From an uncultured Verrucomicrobiota bacterium (GTDB lineage Bacteria; Verrucomicrobiota; Verrucomicrobiia; Verrucomicrobiales; Verrucomicrobiaceae), in NCBI GenBank assembly GCA_903854655.1, contig CAINXC010000090.1, forward strand, positions 1-37,763: a stretch of 37,763 nt of DNA. The letters are read 5' to 3'. The notes below the pieces were generated by a model. The model was not told the origin of the DNA. It saw only the letters and a list, made by a program, of their open reading frames with translations, and searched no databases. Position 1 is the stretch's first letter. Every line of letters begins with the position of its first letter. Shown here one piece after another: positions 16,857 to 24,390 of this stretch. The position numbers were made by a program, and so were the translations under genes.

Positions 16857-16886
16857 TTGACAAAGCTTGTGCATTTGTCTTGTGCA
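16857..16886 (+). promoter_or_regulatory. Possible promoter/operator of the beta-helix gene
   Basis: A perfect TTGACA (16857-16862) lies 77 bases before the gene start, but the hexamer at the expected -10 place is poor (TTGTGC). Two exact direct repeats CTTGTGCA (16866-16873 and 16879-16886) lie 13 bases apart immediately downstream of the -35. That fits a weak promoter helped or blocked by a DNA-binding protein. Confidence 0.4.
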
Positions 16887-16938
16887 GTGCACCTTCCGGG
16901 TCAGACCCCTGGCAAAAAAACTCGACCTTTGAGCCTCC

Positions 16939-18654
16939 ATGCGACTCTTGCGCCCCGTTCCCCTCCTTGCCCTGCTGATTGTCAGCTCAGCCCACGCCGC
17001 CATCCAGGCGGACTTCAAGGACTTTGCCCCAAAAAAGGACGGCGTAACCGATGACACCCCGGCCCTGGCCCGCTGCTTCGAAGCGTTGAGCAAGGCCGGC
17101 GGTGGCACCCTCACGATCCCTCCCGGGGACTATGCCATGAGTGGAGCGACCAGCATTCCGCTTTGTTCCAACTGCCAGGTGACGGCTGCTGGCGCACGAT
17201 TTTTGTTACCAGAGACTCTCGGTGACCGGGCGAAAATCGTGCTCTTCACCGGGCAGAATCTGCAGCATTTCGCCTGGCAGGGCGGCGAGTTCATCGGCCA
17301 CTGCTTTGACTACAAGCGGCCGCCCAACACCTGGGAGCCGAACGTGAACACCCGCATGATCGCCCTCACCACCACGGCGGGCGGAACCACCAACGACATC
17401 ACCTTCCGTGATGTGCGCTCCAATCGTGTCGCCGGATCGGTGATCAGTGTCTATGGCGCGGTGAAAGCGGGCTCGGAACGCGAGGTGGACACCCACGCAA
17501 CGAACGTGACAATCGAGGGCTGCTCGCTGATCGACAGCGGCAAATTCATGTGGGATTACGGCCTGCTGTGGCAGATCATGGTCTGGCCCGAAGATTACAA
17601 GCCGGACGATCTCGTCATGGCGCAAAAGTACTTCCGCAACGACAGCATTCGCGGCCCCATCACGATCAACGACGGTGAGGACGCCGTGCATTTCGACAAC
17701 ACCAAGAAGCCGGTGCCTGTGAGCAAGAGCAGCGATCCCGGGGATCTCGTGTGCTTCTTTGGCGACAGCCTGCCACGCAATCTCATCAAGGGAAAGGGCT
17801 ACTGTGTGGTGGAATCGGCTGCGGATTTCGTCAAGGTCAGCGAGACGCCGGGCGGCACGCCGATTAAATTCGAAGGCGGAACCGGCCCCGACGCGAAGCT
17901 CATGGTCAACATGCTGGCCGGCTTCTGGGGGCTGTTCGCACCGACTGGCAGCGGTCCCGGCAAGGGCGCCTTCGACATCGTGGGCTGCAAGAACGTGCGG
18001 GTGACCGGCTGCAAAATCAGCGCGTTGGGCGATACAATGCACATTCAGCGCAGCGAAAACATCGTCTTCGCCAGCAACCACATCCTGGGCTCGCGCATGG
18101 GCGCCTTCTTCCTGGCGGAGTACTGCAAGAATTCCACCATCACCGGCAACCTCGTGGATGGAGGCAACGGTTCACGGGTGATCAGCGTGGAGAAATCCAA
18201 CGAGGACGTGACGATGACGGGCAACACCTTCCGCAACGGCGGGCGCGGAAGCTGGATCAACCAGCCGAAGAACTTCATTTTGCAGGGCAACATCTTCGTC
18301 AACAACACCACCAAGGGCGAACATGATCCCTGGCGCGGGCGGCGCAGCTACCAGACCGGAGATTATCTAGCGTTCCCGGAACTCTACTTCACCCTCTACG
18401 AACCCGAGGGCCAATACGGTCAGGTCATCATCAGGGACAACCTCTTCACCACCGGCCCCGAGGCCAGCGAAGCCATCACCTTCGCCCGCAATGGCAGCGA
18501 CATCCTGGTGGAAGACAATGTTTTCACCGGCCACGCCAAGGGCATCATTGTCGAGCAAGGCGTGAAAAACATCCACTTCCGCGACAATCTGGGTGCCAAG
18601 ACACGCAAGGTGAAGGCTGGGGAGGAGTCGCTCATGTACCATGGCAGGCCATGA
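16939..18654 (+). CDS. Secreted right-handed beta-helix protein (pectate lyase 3/epimerase-like)
   Basis: A 571-aa protein with a signal peptide (LLRPVPLLALLIVSSAHA, about 3-20). The N-terminus of the mature part has the diagnostic start of the pectate-lyase-3 superfamily: DFAPKKDGVTDDTPALARCF, then AGGGTLTIPPGDYAM. The remainder is a parallel beta-helix with many N-x-I/V turns, clearest in 330-560 (NVRVTGCKIS, NIVFASNHILG, NSTITGNLVDGG, DVTMTGNTFRNGG). Family members cleave, epimerise or bind acidic polysaccharides. I cannot place catalytic residues. Its TGA overlaps the ribosome site of the next gene, so the two are one transcription unit. Confidence 0.82.
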   Translation: MRLLRPVPLLALLIVSSAHAAIQADFKDFAPKKDGVTDDTPALARCFEALSKAGGGTLTIPPGDYAMSGATSIPLCSNCQVTAAGARFLLPETLGDRAKIVLFTGQNLQHFAWQGGEFIGHCFDYKRPPNTWEPNVNTRMIALTTTAGGTTNDITFRDVRSNRVAGSVISVYGAVKAGSEREVDTHATNVTIEGCSLIDSGKFMWDYGLLWQIMVWPEDYKPDDLVMAQKYFRNDSIRGPITINDGEDAVHFDNTKKPVPVSKSSDPGDLVCFFGDSLPRNLIKGKGYCVVESAADFVKVSETPGGTPIKFEGGTGPDAKLMVNMLAGFWGLFAPTGSGPGKGAFDIVGCKNVRVTGCKISALGDTMHIQRSENIVFASNHILGSRMGAFFLAEYCKNSTITGNLVDGGNGSRVISVEKSNEDVTMTGNTFRNGGRGSWINQPKNFILQGNIFVNNTTKGEHDPWRGRRSYQTGDYLAFPELYFTLYEPEGQYGQVIIRDNLFTTGPEASEAITFARNGSDILVEDNVFTGHAKGIIVEQGVKNIHFRDNLGAKTRKVKAGEESLMYHGRP

Positions 18655-18660
18655 AGGAGG
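18654..18660 (+). promoter_or_regulatory. Shine-Dalgarno deciding the start of the serine hydrolase gene
   Basis: AAGGAGG begins on the last base of the upstream stop codon and lies 4 bases before the ATG at 18665. It favours that start over an in-frame ATG at 18641 inside the upstream gene. Confidence 0.7.
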
Positions 18661-18664
18661 TACT

Positions 18665-19876
18665 ATGGGGTTCACTCGCCGGCAGGTGTTGAAGGGAGCG
18701 GCGGCGCTCGGTTTTCCTGCCATCGTCCGGGCCGAAGGTTCGGCCACCGCACCGCTGGATGCGGCGATGACGCGGCTGCTTTCCAGCCTTGGCATTCCCG
18801 GTGGGGCGCTCGGCATCGCGCGGGCGGGGCGGCTGGTGTACGCGAAGGGCTTCGGCCTCGCCAGTCGGGAACGGGGCACCGGTGTCGCTGCGGACTCACG
18901 TTTCCGCGTCGCCAGCGTGACCAAGCCCATCACCGCCGCCGCGATCCTGCGGCTGGTCGAGCAAGGAAAGCTGAAACTCAATGAACCGGTGCTGCCCCGG
19001 CTGGGGTTGCAGCCCTTTGGCGGCATCAGCGACACCCGCTGGGGCCGGGTGACGGTTCACCACCTGCTCAACCACACTGGTGGATGGGACAAGAACGTGA
19101 GCGGCGACGCCATGTTCAAGAGCCCGCAAATTTGCAGTGAAACCGGCCTCGCCGGACCTGCGGATGCGCGGACCACGGTTCGGTGGATGCTAGGCCGCAA
19201 GCTGGATTTCGAGCCCGGCAGCCGGTTCTCGTACTGCAATTTCGGCTACTGTGTTCTCGGCCGCTTGATCGAGGCTGTGACCGGCAGCAACTATGAAAAC
19301 GCCGTGCGGCGCCTGGTTCTGAAACCCTGCGGCATCCATCACATGGACCTGGGCCAAAGCCTCCGCCCGCTTTCCGGGGAGGTGAGCTACTACCATTGCG
19401 ACGGCAGCCTGGGTGACAGCGTCTTCCCCCGGCTGCCTCCCCGCGTGCCATGGCCCTACGGCACCTTCTCCCTGGAGGCCAACGATGCCAACGGCGGCTG
19501 GATTGCCAACGTCAGCGATCTTTTGCGTTTCACGACCGCCTTGGACGAGCGGGCGCATTCCCCTTTGCTCCAGAGTTCCACCTTGCAGTCGATTTACAGC
19601 GGTGCGGCCCCCGGATCAGGCGGTGGGGGCGAGTATCAGGGCCTGGGCTGGCTGGTCCGCCCCAAGGGCCAGGGCGGTCGGCCCAACCTCTGGCACATCG
19701 GCGGTCTGCCCGGCACCAAAACATTGCTGGTGCGGCTGGGGGACGGGTTCGACTGGGCGATCCTTTTCAACTCCCGCCCGGCATCGTTCGATCCGGTCAA
19801 CCTGCAGATTCAAAACACCATCTACCAAGCGGCACGAGAAATCGCCGCCTGGCCGGACAAGGATTTGTTCAGCTAG
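18665..19876 (+). CDS. Tat-exported beta-lactamase/esterase family serine hydrolase
   Basis: A 403-aa serine hydrolase of the class C beta-lactamase/penicillin-binding fold. It begins with a twin-arginine signal, TRRQVLKG at 4-11 followed by AAALGFPAIVRA. The catalytic triplet of motifs is complete: S84-V-T-K87 (SxxK), Y190-C-N192 (YxN) and H-I-G within LWHIGGLPG near the C-terminus (HxG type). The long LNHTGGWD segment (135-142) is standard for this family. Members act as esterases, D-aminopeptidases or transacylases in the periplasm; true beta-lactamase activity is unlikely on this evidence. Coupling to the beta-helix polysaccharide protein suggests removal of acyl groups from a glycan, which is inference. 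Confidence 0.88.
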   Translation: MGFTRRQVLKGAAALGFPAIVRAEGSATAPLDAAMTRLLSSLGIPGGALGIARAGRLVYAKGFGLASRERGTGVAADSRFRVASVTKPITAAAILRLVEQGKLKLNEPVLPRLGLQPFGGISDTRWGRVTVHHLLNHTGGWDKNVSGDAMFKSPQICSETGLAGPADARTTVRWMLGRKLDFEPGSRFSYCNFGYCVLGRLIEAVTGSNYENAVRRLVLKPCGIHHMDLGQSLRPLSGEVSYYHCDGSLGDSVFPRLPPRVPWPYGTFSLEANDANGGWIANVSDLLRFTTALDERAHSPLLQSSTLQSIYSGAAPGSGGGGEYQGLGWLVRPKGQGGRPNLWHIGGLPGTKTLLVRLGDGFDWAILFNSRPASFDPVNLQIQNTIYQAAREIAAWPDKDLFS

Positions 19877-20024
19877 CGAAGGGGGGGCGGGAAGAACCGC
19901 ATTGGAGGCCGTCGAGAACTCTGAAACCACAGAATTCACGGCTGTTTTGCGTTTACGTAGTTAAGTAATACTGAATTTAAGGCTCTCCGAAGCAGTTTTT
20001 CGACACGCCCGCTGACTTGGGACA

Positions 20025-20061
20025 CAAAAAAACCGCCCGCCGGATGGTCCAGCGGGCGGTT
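20025..20061 (-). terminator. Strong rho-independent terminator of the RRM protein gene
   Basis: ACCGCCCGC (20032-20040) pairs with GCGGGCGGT (20052-20060) around an 11-nt loop; on the minus strand the stem is followed by seven T. It lies 22 bases past the stop at 20083. It may also stop plus-strand transcripts from the hydrolase gene, but less efficiently. Confidence 0.9.
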
Positions 20062-20082
20062 CTTCAAGTTTGATGTATCAGC

Positions 20083-20748
20083 CTACGCTTCCTCTTCGCT
20101 GTTATCGCGATCCTTTGAGGGGGGCTTGGCACCGCTGACTTGGAGGGGGCGGCCCATGAAATCCTTGTTGGTCAGTTCCACCACGGCGCGGCGCGCCTGC
20201 TCGATGTCGGCCATCGTGACGAACGCAAAACCCTTCGAGCGCTGGGTGCGGTTGTTGACCACCACCTCGGCGCTGCGAACCTGGCCCACGCCATTGAAGA
20301 GTTCGGTCAGGTCGCTCTCGGTGGCATCATACGAAAGGTTGCCCACATAGAGGCGCTCGGAGATGACGTCAGCGGGATTGGGGGCCGGGCGAGCTTCGCG
20401 TTCGCGAGGGGGACGGGGCGACTGTCCACCGGCAGGACGGGCATCACGACCGCCGGAACGCTGTTCCGAGCGGGCGGGACGATCCTCGTTGCGGTCAGGA
20501 GGCGTGACTGCGGCGGGCCGGGGTTGCGTCTTGGCTCGGGGCTTGGGCTTGCCGAGCAAACCGAAGCTGATGGCGGACAGGAATTTCTGGAAGCCGCTGG
20601 GCTGCGGCTCACGGCGCGTCACATTGTAGTGACCACCGCTGTTGGCAGGGCGTTCTTCGCTGCGTGGGCGGCCACTGCGTTGAGGGCGGCGGCGGCGGCC
20701 CTGCCCGCCGGCTTGGCGTGACTGGGTATCGGACGAATTATCAGGCAT
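20083..20748 (-). CDS. RNA-binding protein with C-terminal RRM and long basic N-terminal region
   Basis: The 221-aa protein has one RRM at about 131-207 with both signature elements intact: RNP2 LYVGNL (133-138) and RNP1 KGFAFVTM (172-179), whose aromatic residues stack on RNA bases. Ahead of it lie about 125 residues of disordered, Arg/Pro/Gly-rich sequence with one short hydrophobic island (SGFQKFLSAISFGLLG, 51-66). The tail is acidic. Bacterial RRM proteins of cyanobacteria and other phyla are mostly a bare RRM of about 100 aa, so the long N-terminal extension is unusual. It likely binds mRNA in the cytoplasm. It is a single-gene unit with a strong terminator and a long upstream region. 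Confidence 0.9.
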   Translation of the reverse strand: MPDNSSDTQSRQAGGQGRRRRPQRSGRPRSEERPANSGGHYNVTRREPQPSGFQKFLSAISFGLLGKPKPRAKTQPRPAAVTPPDRNEDRPARSEQRSGGRDARPAGGQSPRPPREREARPAPNPADVISERLYVGNLSYDATESDLTELFNGVGQVRSAEVVVNNRTQRSKGFAFVTMADIEQARRAVVELTNKDFMGRPLQVSGAKPPSKDRDNSEEEA

Positions 20749-21255
20749 GATGTGTGTATGGGTTCGGTGCTGTGACGCTCCATTGCAGGGGCGCAGCCGG
20801 GAAAGGGAGATACCCCCTCGCGCCTGACCATCAGGCGGCTGAGGGGCTCTCCAGCACCGCCAGACAGGGCGATGCGGTGGCCTGCGCTCCAGGGAGCGGT
20901 GTCATGCTCAGGGGATGCGGGCCCGCCAAAGCGAGGGTGCCTGCTGCCGTTCAACGCTGCAAAGGGTCCGCCCACCAGTTCACTCAACGGTCCAGAGACG
21001 ACAGGGCGCGCGGTCTGCAATCGAAGAAGGCGCATCTAGAATCTCGTGATAAGTTAGTTTGGGGAACCTCAAAGCTAAGCGCTCTGAAACATGACGAGGT
21101 AAGGGTAGCCGGGGAAGGACCAATGCGCAACCGGTCATTCTCTGTTCCGATTGTTTCCCGGCTGCCCTTGTTTTAGGAAGCCTGCGTGAGCAAATCCGCC
21201 GGTCAGTGACTCAGAAACTTGCGCTTTGCCACCGTCTTGGATAGCCTCGGGCTCC
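20749..21255. other. 500-base non-coding interval between divergent RRM and hydrolase genes, with leader hairpins
   Basis: I find no convincing gene here. The part next to the RRM start contains a strong stem: CCCCTC (20814-20819) with GAGGGG (20841-20846), and inside it GCGCCTGA paired with TCAGGCG around a 3-nt loop. It would form in the RRM mRNA leader 66-98 bases before the start codon. A weaker hairpin lies at 21054-21078. I see no tRNA, SRP RNA, RNase P or riboswitch core that I recognise. Most of the interval must be either a long leader or an unannotated RNA. Confidence 0.5.
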
Positions 21256-22194
21256 ATGAGCAAATTTCATCTGCCCTCTCCAGCTTGGCTGTTGCTGGCT
21301 CTCATGGCGGGAGTGGTCTCCCCTGCCCCAGCTCGCACCTGGAGTTCAACTGACGGTCGGCAACTGGAAGGCGACTACGTCAGCGGCACGCCAGATGCAG
21401 TGACAGTAAAACTGGCGACAGGGCAAACCGTGGTCATTCCCCTCAACCGCCTTTCTGAGGCGGACCAGCAGTGGGTGGCGGAACAAAAACCCGGTCCCAA
21501 GGTGGCGGGCAAGCCGATCGAAGGCCCGTTCGGAAATCTGATCACCGGCGACTGGGCTTTGTCGGAATTCGGCGGGCTGCCTTTTGCCCTTTTCGCGGGG
21601 AAGGATATGAGCTCCGGGCAAAAGCTGCCCCTCATTCTCGCCCTGCACGGCAAGAGCCAGAACAATGACAACGGCAAGCAGGTCTCCGGCTGGATGAAGT
21701 CCTTTTCCAAGGCGGAGAACTACACCGCCCACCCCTGCATCATCGTCGCGCCCCTGTGCTACCAGCCCTTTGGCGGCACCGGCGGCGGGTGGCACGACAA
21801 GCCGGGCGAGCAGGCCCTCGCGCTGGTGAAGGCCCTGCTCAAATCGTTGCCCATCGACAGCAAGCGCGTTTACATCATCGGCCACTCCATGGGCGGCTTC
21901 GGCACCTGCGATCTCATGGCCAGGCAGCCGCGCCTGTTTGCCGCCGGCATTCCGGTCTCAGGGTTCGGCGACGCGAGCGAGACGGCGCAGTTGCAACGCA
22001 AGCCGCTCTGGTTGCATCACGCCGCCGATGACAAGACCGTAGCGGTGGATGGCTCCCGCGCCATGGCGAAGCTTCTGGAGCGCTCCAAACCCTTCAAGTA
22101 CACCGAATACCCCACTGGCGGCCATGGAATTCCAGGCATGGTCTTTGACGACCCCAAGGTGCGGGACTGGCTGTTTGAGCAGGGGCTGAAATGA
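21256..22194 (+). CDS. Secreted alpha/beta hydrolase with N-terminal SHD1-like domain
   Basis: From the ATG at 21256 the protein has 312 aa; an in-frame ATG at 21226 would add 10 residues before the signal peptide. The signal (about 8-27) is followed by a small beta domain, RTWSSTDGRQLEGDYVSG through IPLNRLSEADQQWV (about 27-73), that matches the SHD1-like modules frequent in Planctomycetes and Verrucomicrobiota. The hydrolase part has the nucleophile elbow GHSMGG (209-214, Ser211), an Asp pair at 258-259 and His290 in GGHGIPG, a full triad in the expected order. It resembles feruloyl or acetyl esterases and PHB-depolymerase-like enzymes. The substrate is unknown. The next gene on the other strand begins its stop codon 11 bases away. 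Confidence 0.82.
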   Translation: MSKFHLPSPAWLLLALMAGVVSPAPARTWSSTDGRQLEGDYVSGTPDAVTVKLATGQTVVIPLNRLSEADQQWVAEQKPGPKVAGKPIEGPFGNLITGDWALSEFGGLPFALFAGKDMSSGQKLPLILALHGKSQNNDNGKQVSGWMKSFSKAENYTAHPCIIVAPLCYQPFGGTGGGWHDKPGEQALALVKALLKSLPIDSKRVYIIGHSMGGFGTCDLMARQPRLFAAGIPVSGFGDASETAQLQRKPLWLHHAADDKTVAVDGSRAMAKLLERSKPFKYTEYPTGGHGIPGMVFDDPKVRDWLFEQGLK

Positions 22195-22205
22195 GAAGGC
22201 ACGGC

Positions 22206-22886
22206 CTAGGCCCCCAGGCTCAGGTACTCCTGCACCGTGTAGTTCATCGCCCGGCGCACCGGCGGGAAGGCGGCGGAAAGTTTTTGCAGCACGTCGTGCA
22301 GCGCAAACTCGTCGGCCAGGGCATGATGGCTGGCGGCCTGCAGGTGGCTGACCACGACGCCTTCGTAAAAGCCCACGTCCGGTGCGCCGCGACGCTCCGC
22401 CCTCCGGTGCAGGAAGGAGGGGTACAGGCAGGTGAGCACGAGGAACTGGTTCGCGCACTGCACATGAATGAAAAAGCGCTCGGGGCCGCGCGCGCTCTCC
22501 AGGGCGTCAATGTAGTCGGCGCTGTAGAGGCTGGGAATGTCCGTCGTCGAGTTTGGCGACAAGGCGCCGGGCGGCATTCTGAACTCCGCGCACGCCACGG
22601 CAACATAATCGGCCACCTCCGGCTCCTCGACGCCGATGCGCTTCAGGGTGTGGCGCACCACGACCGAGAAAAACAAGGCGGGCGACACCGCCACGGCCCC
22701 TTGTTTCATCACCACCGCTTCGAACAGCTTGGGGTGGTCCAGGATCGGCTGCACCGAATCCGGGTCCTCGCAAAGCGATTCCAGCCCTGCCCGCCCTCGC
22801 TCCGTGCTGCTGAGGGATTCGACGATGAACTGCCAGTCGGCAGGGGTGAAACGATACCGGCAGCCAGAGGTTGGGAAACGTGTCAT
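22206..22886 (-). CDS. Conserved-looking protein of unknown function
   Basis: I do not recognise this 226-aa protein. The start is set at the ATG at 22886; an in-frame ATG at 22922 is an alternative, and neither has a good ribosome site. The sequence is mostly helical, without signal peptide or membrane segment. It has a His/Phe/Cys-rich middle (FFIHVQCANQFLVLTCLYPSF, by eye near 145-165) and a helical C-terminus (HHALADEFALHDVLQKL then AFPPVRRAMN). Codon use is like its neighbours, and a well-formed promoter with an overlapping palindrome lies about 120-150 bases upstream, so it is expressed and probably regulated. It is convergent with the SHD1-type hydrolase gene (11 bases between) and follows the DUF6807 gene on the same strand. 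Confidence 0.65.
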   Translation of the reverse strand: MTRFPTSGCRYRFTPADWQFIVESLSSTERGRAGLESLCEDPDSVQPILDHPKLFEAVVMKQGAVAVSPALFFSVVVRHTLKRIGVEEPEVADYVAVACAEFRMPPGALSPNSTTDIPSLYSADYIDALESARGPERFFIHVQCANQFLVLTCLYPSFLHRRAERRGAPDVGFYEGVVVSHLQAASHHALADEFALHDVLQKLSAAFPPVRRAMNYTVQEYLSLGA

Positions 22887-23006
22887 AGGGTGTGATGTTG
22901 TTGGCAGCAGACATCCTAGCATTGGGCGTGCCAAGATGCCGCTGGAGGGTTTGACGCGCGCGGCCGCAGATTTCTTCACGAAGAAAAAAAGGCGGATATT
23001 GGCGCT

Positions 23007-23035
23007 AATATACACACTCACACCGCATTTTGCAA
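23007..23035 (-). promoter_or_regulatory. Sigma70-type promoter with palindrome overlapping the -10
   Basis: On the minus strand TTGCAA (23035-23030), a 17-nt spacer and TATATT (23012-23007) form a good promoter. Transcription would begin near 23000 and run into the 226-aa gene after a leader of about 114 nt. ATATTGGCGCTAATAT (22996-23011) is a 14-of-16 palindrome covering the -10 and start, which looks like an operator. A short perfect stem (TTTCTTC/GAAGAAA, 22971-22986) lies in the leader. Confidence 0.6.
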
Positions 23036-23053
23036 ACCGCAGGCGGGGTTTGT

Positions 23054-24265
23054 TCAACGGCATTGCACCTTGAGCGGTTCCGCATAGTCGGCCCACAACC
23101 GGTCCAGCAGGGCCGCGTCCGCCTTGCCATCCGTGACCACCAGCCGGTAGCGCGAAACGTACGGGCGGCTGGGTTCGATGGCCCAGTCGCCGTCGGCGCA
23201 GGGCGTCACGCTGATCTGCGGATGTTCCGGGCTCAGCCGCATGGTCTGCGGGGCGCGAAAATTGTCGGGATGAACAAGCACGGCAATACCCGTGGGCTCT
23301 GTCTCAATCAGCCCGCCGAGGTGAACCCAGCGTGCTTTCTTGCCATCGCCGGAAGCACGGCCGGCACCCTCGCTGGTCAGCAGGGTCGCAGCCTCCGCTT
23401 GATCCCAGGCGCGGCTGCCGCGCACGCCGAGACCGCCATAGGGGTAGCTCGGAAGCTTCAAAGGATCGCTGCCAGCGCAGGTCTGCGTGGAGATCAGGTC
23501 AATGAGAAACAAGGGCTTGCCGCTCACATTCAGAGAGGTGGCCGTCACCTCCCAGGTTTCGTCGAGCACCGGCACTTCGTCACCGCTGGTGTGGTCGATG
23601 AACTGGTGCTGGCTCACGAAGCCGCCCTGCACCGGCCCGCTCCAGGTGCGCAGCAGTTTCATGAAGCGCACCTCGCCCGTCAGTTCTCCGCCTTTGGCCT
23701 TGCCCATGTTCCAAAAGTCGGGCTCCCGGCCTTGGAACACCGTCCTGGCCCATGCCAGCCACACGCCACGATGCCAGGAGTGATCCGGCGGGTGATTGCC
23801 GGTGACGACTTTGCCGGAAGGCGAAAAGATCGGGTGCAGGTGCGCGCCATGGGCATAGAAATCCGGCACGCCCTGCGGCAGCTCGCCGGGGTCGGTCTGA
23901 TAGCTCATCAGCGGCAGCACGTTGACGCCCTCGTGGGCGATGAAATTCACCTTGTCCGCCCGCCTGATCACCTCCACGCCCACCGGAAAAATGGTCTGCT
24001 CCCTGGGCCCGACGGTAAAGGTGGCCGTGCTCCCCTTCCTCAGCTTCGGCAGCACAAACACCCCGTGCCCCGCTTCGTCGATCTGCAAGGGCAGCGAAAC
24101 GCCATCGGCACCGGTCAGCGACAGTTCGCCGCGCAGTTCCTTCGGGGCGATGAACGTGACAACGGCCCCTTCCCGGTCAGCAGTTCCGCCCTGCACCACG
24201 ATCTCCGCCGCTCCGGCTGGGAGCATGCAGGCAGGGAGCAGCAAAGCGAAAAGCATCTTCATCAT
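23054..24265 (-). CDS. DUF6807 (PmoA-like) family secreted protein
   Basis: With the ATG at 24265 the protein is 403 aa; a longer frame to 24385 would place the signal sequence internally. It starts with MMKMLFALLLPACMLPAGAA, an export signal that could be cleaved by signal peptidase I after AGAA or, less likely because of the Pro, lipidated at Cys13. The diagnostic region of the family is clear: HPIFSPSGKVVT (144-155), then PPDHSWHRGVWLAW (159-172) and PDFWNMGK. This His-rich stretch suggests a metal or sugar site. The family is abundant in Verrucomicrobiota and Planctomycetes near carbohydrate genes; the name PmoA in databases does not imply methane oxidation. The biochemical role is unknown. 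Confidence 0.8.
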   Translation of the reverse strand: MMKMLFALLLPACMLPAGAAEIVVQGGTADREGAVVTFIAPKELRGELSLTGADGVSLPLQIDEAGHGVFVLPKLRKGSTATFTVGPREQTIFPVGVEVIRRADKVNFIAHEGVNVLPLMSYQTDPGELPQGVPDFYAHGAHLHPIFSPSGKVVTGNHPPDHSWHRGVWLAWARTVFQGREPDFWNMGKAKGGELTGEVRFMKLLRTWSGPVQGGFVSQHQFIDHTSGDEVPVLDETWEVTATSLNVSGKPLFLIDLISTQTCAGSDPLKLPSYPYGGLGVRGSRAWDQAEAATLLTSEGAGRASGDGKKARWVHLGGLIETEPTGIAVLVHPDNFRAPQTMRLSPEHPQISVTPCADGDWAIEPSRPYVSRYRLVVTDGKADAALLDRLWADYAEPLKVQCR

Positions 24266-24345
24266 GGGTCTATTGATGAACGCGATGCCCGCTCTTGTCT
24301 CTTCCCGAAATATTCCAACACAACCCATGACCGGGCGTAATGCCA

Positions 24346-24374
24346 TTGCGAAGCTCCCAGGCTTTCGATACAAC
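24346..24374 (+). promoter_or_regulatory. Possible promoter of the alpha-2-macroglobulin gene
   Basis: TTGCGA (24346-24351) and TACAAC (24369-24374) are separated by 17 nt. Each matches the consensus at four of six positions. The start would be near 24381, leaving a leader of only about 10 nt before the ATG at 24391. Confidence 0.35.
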
Positions 24375-24390
24375 CAAACCTGCACTCATC

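Noticed and set aside
22203..22212. Palindrome GGCCTAGGCC at the end of two convergent genes
   Set aside because: It is short, contains the stop codon of the minus-strand gene and lacks a T-tract, so it is probably incidental.
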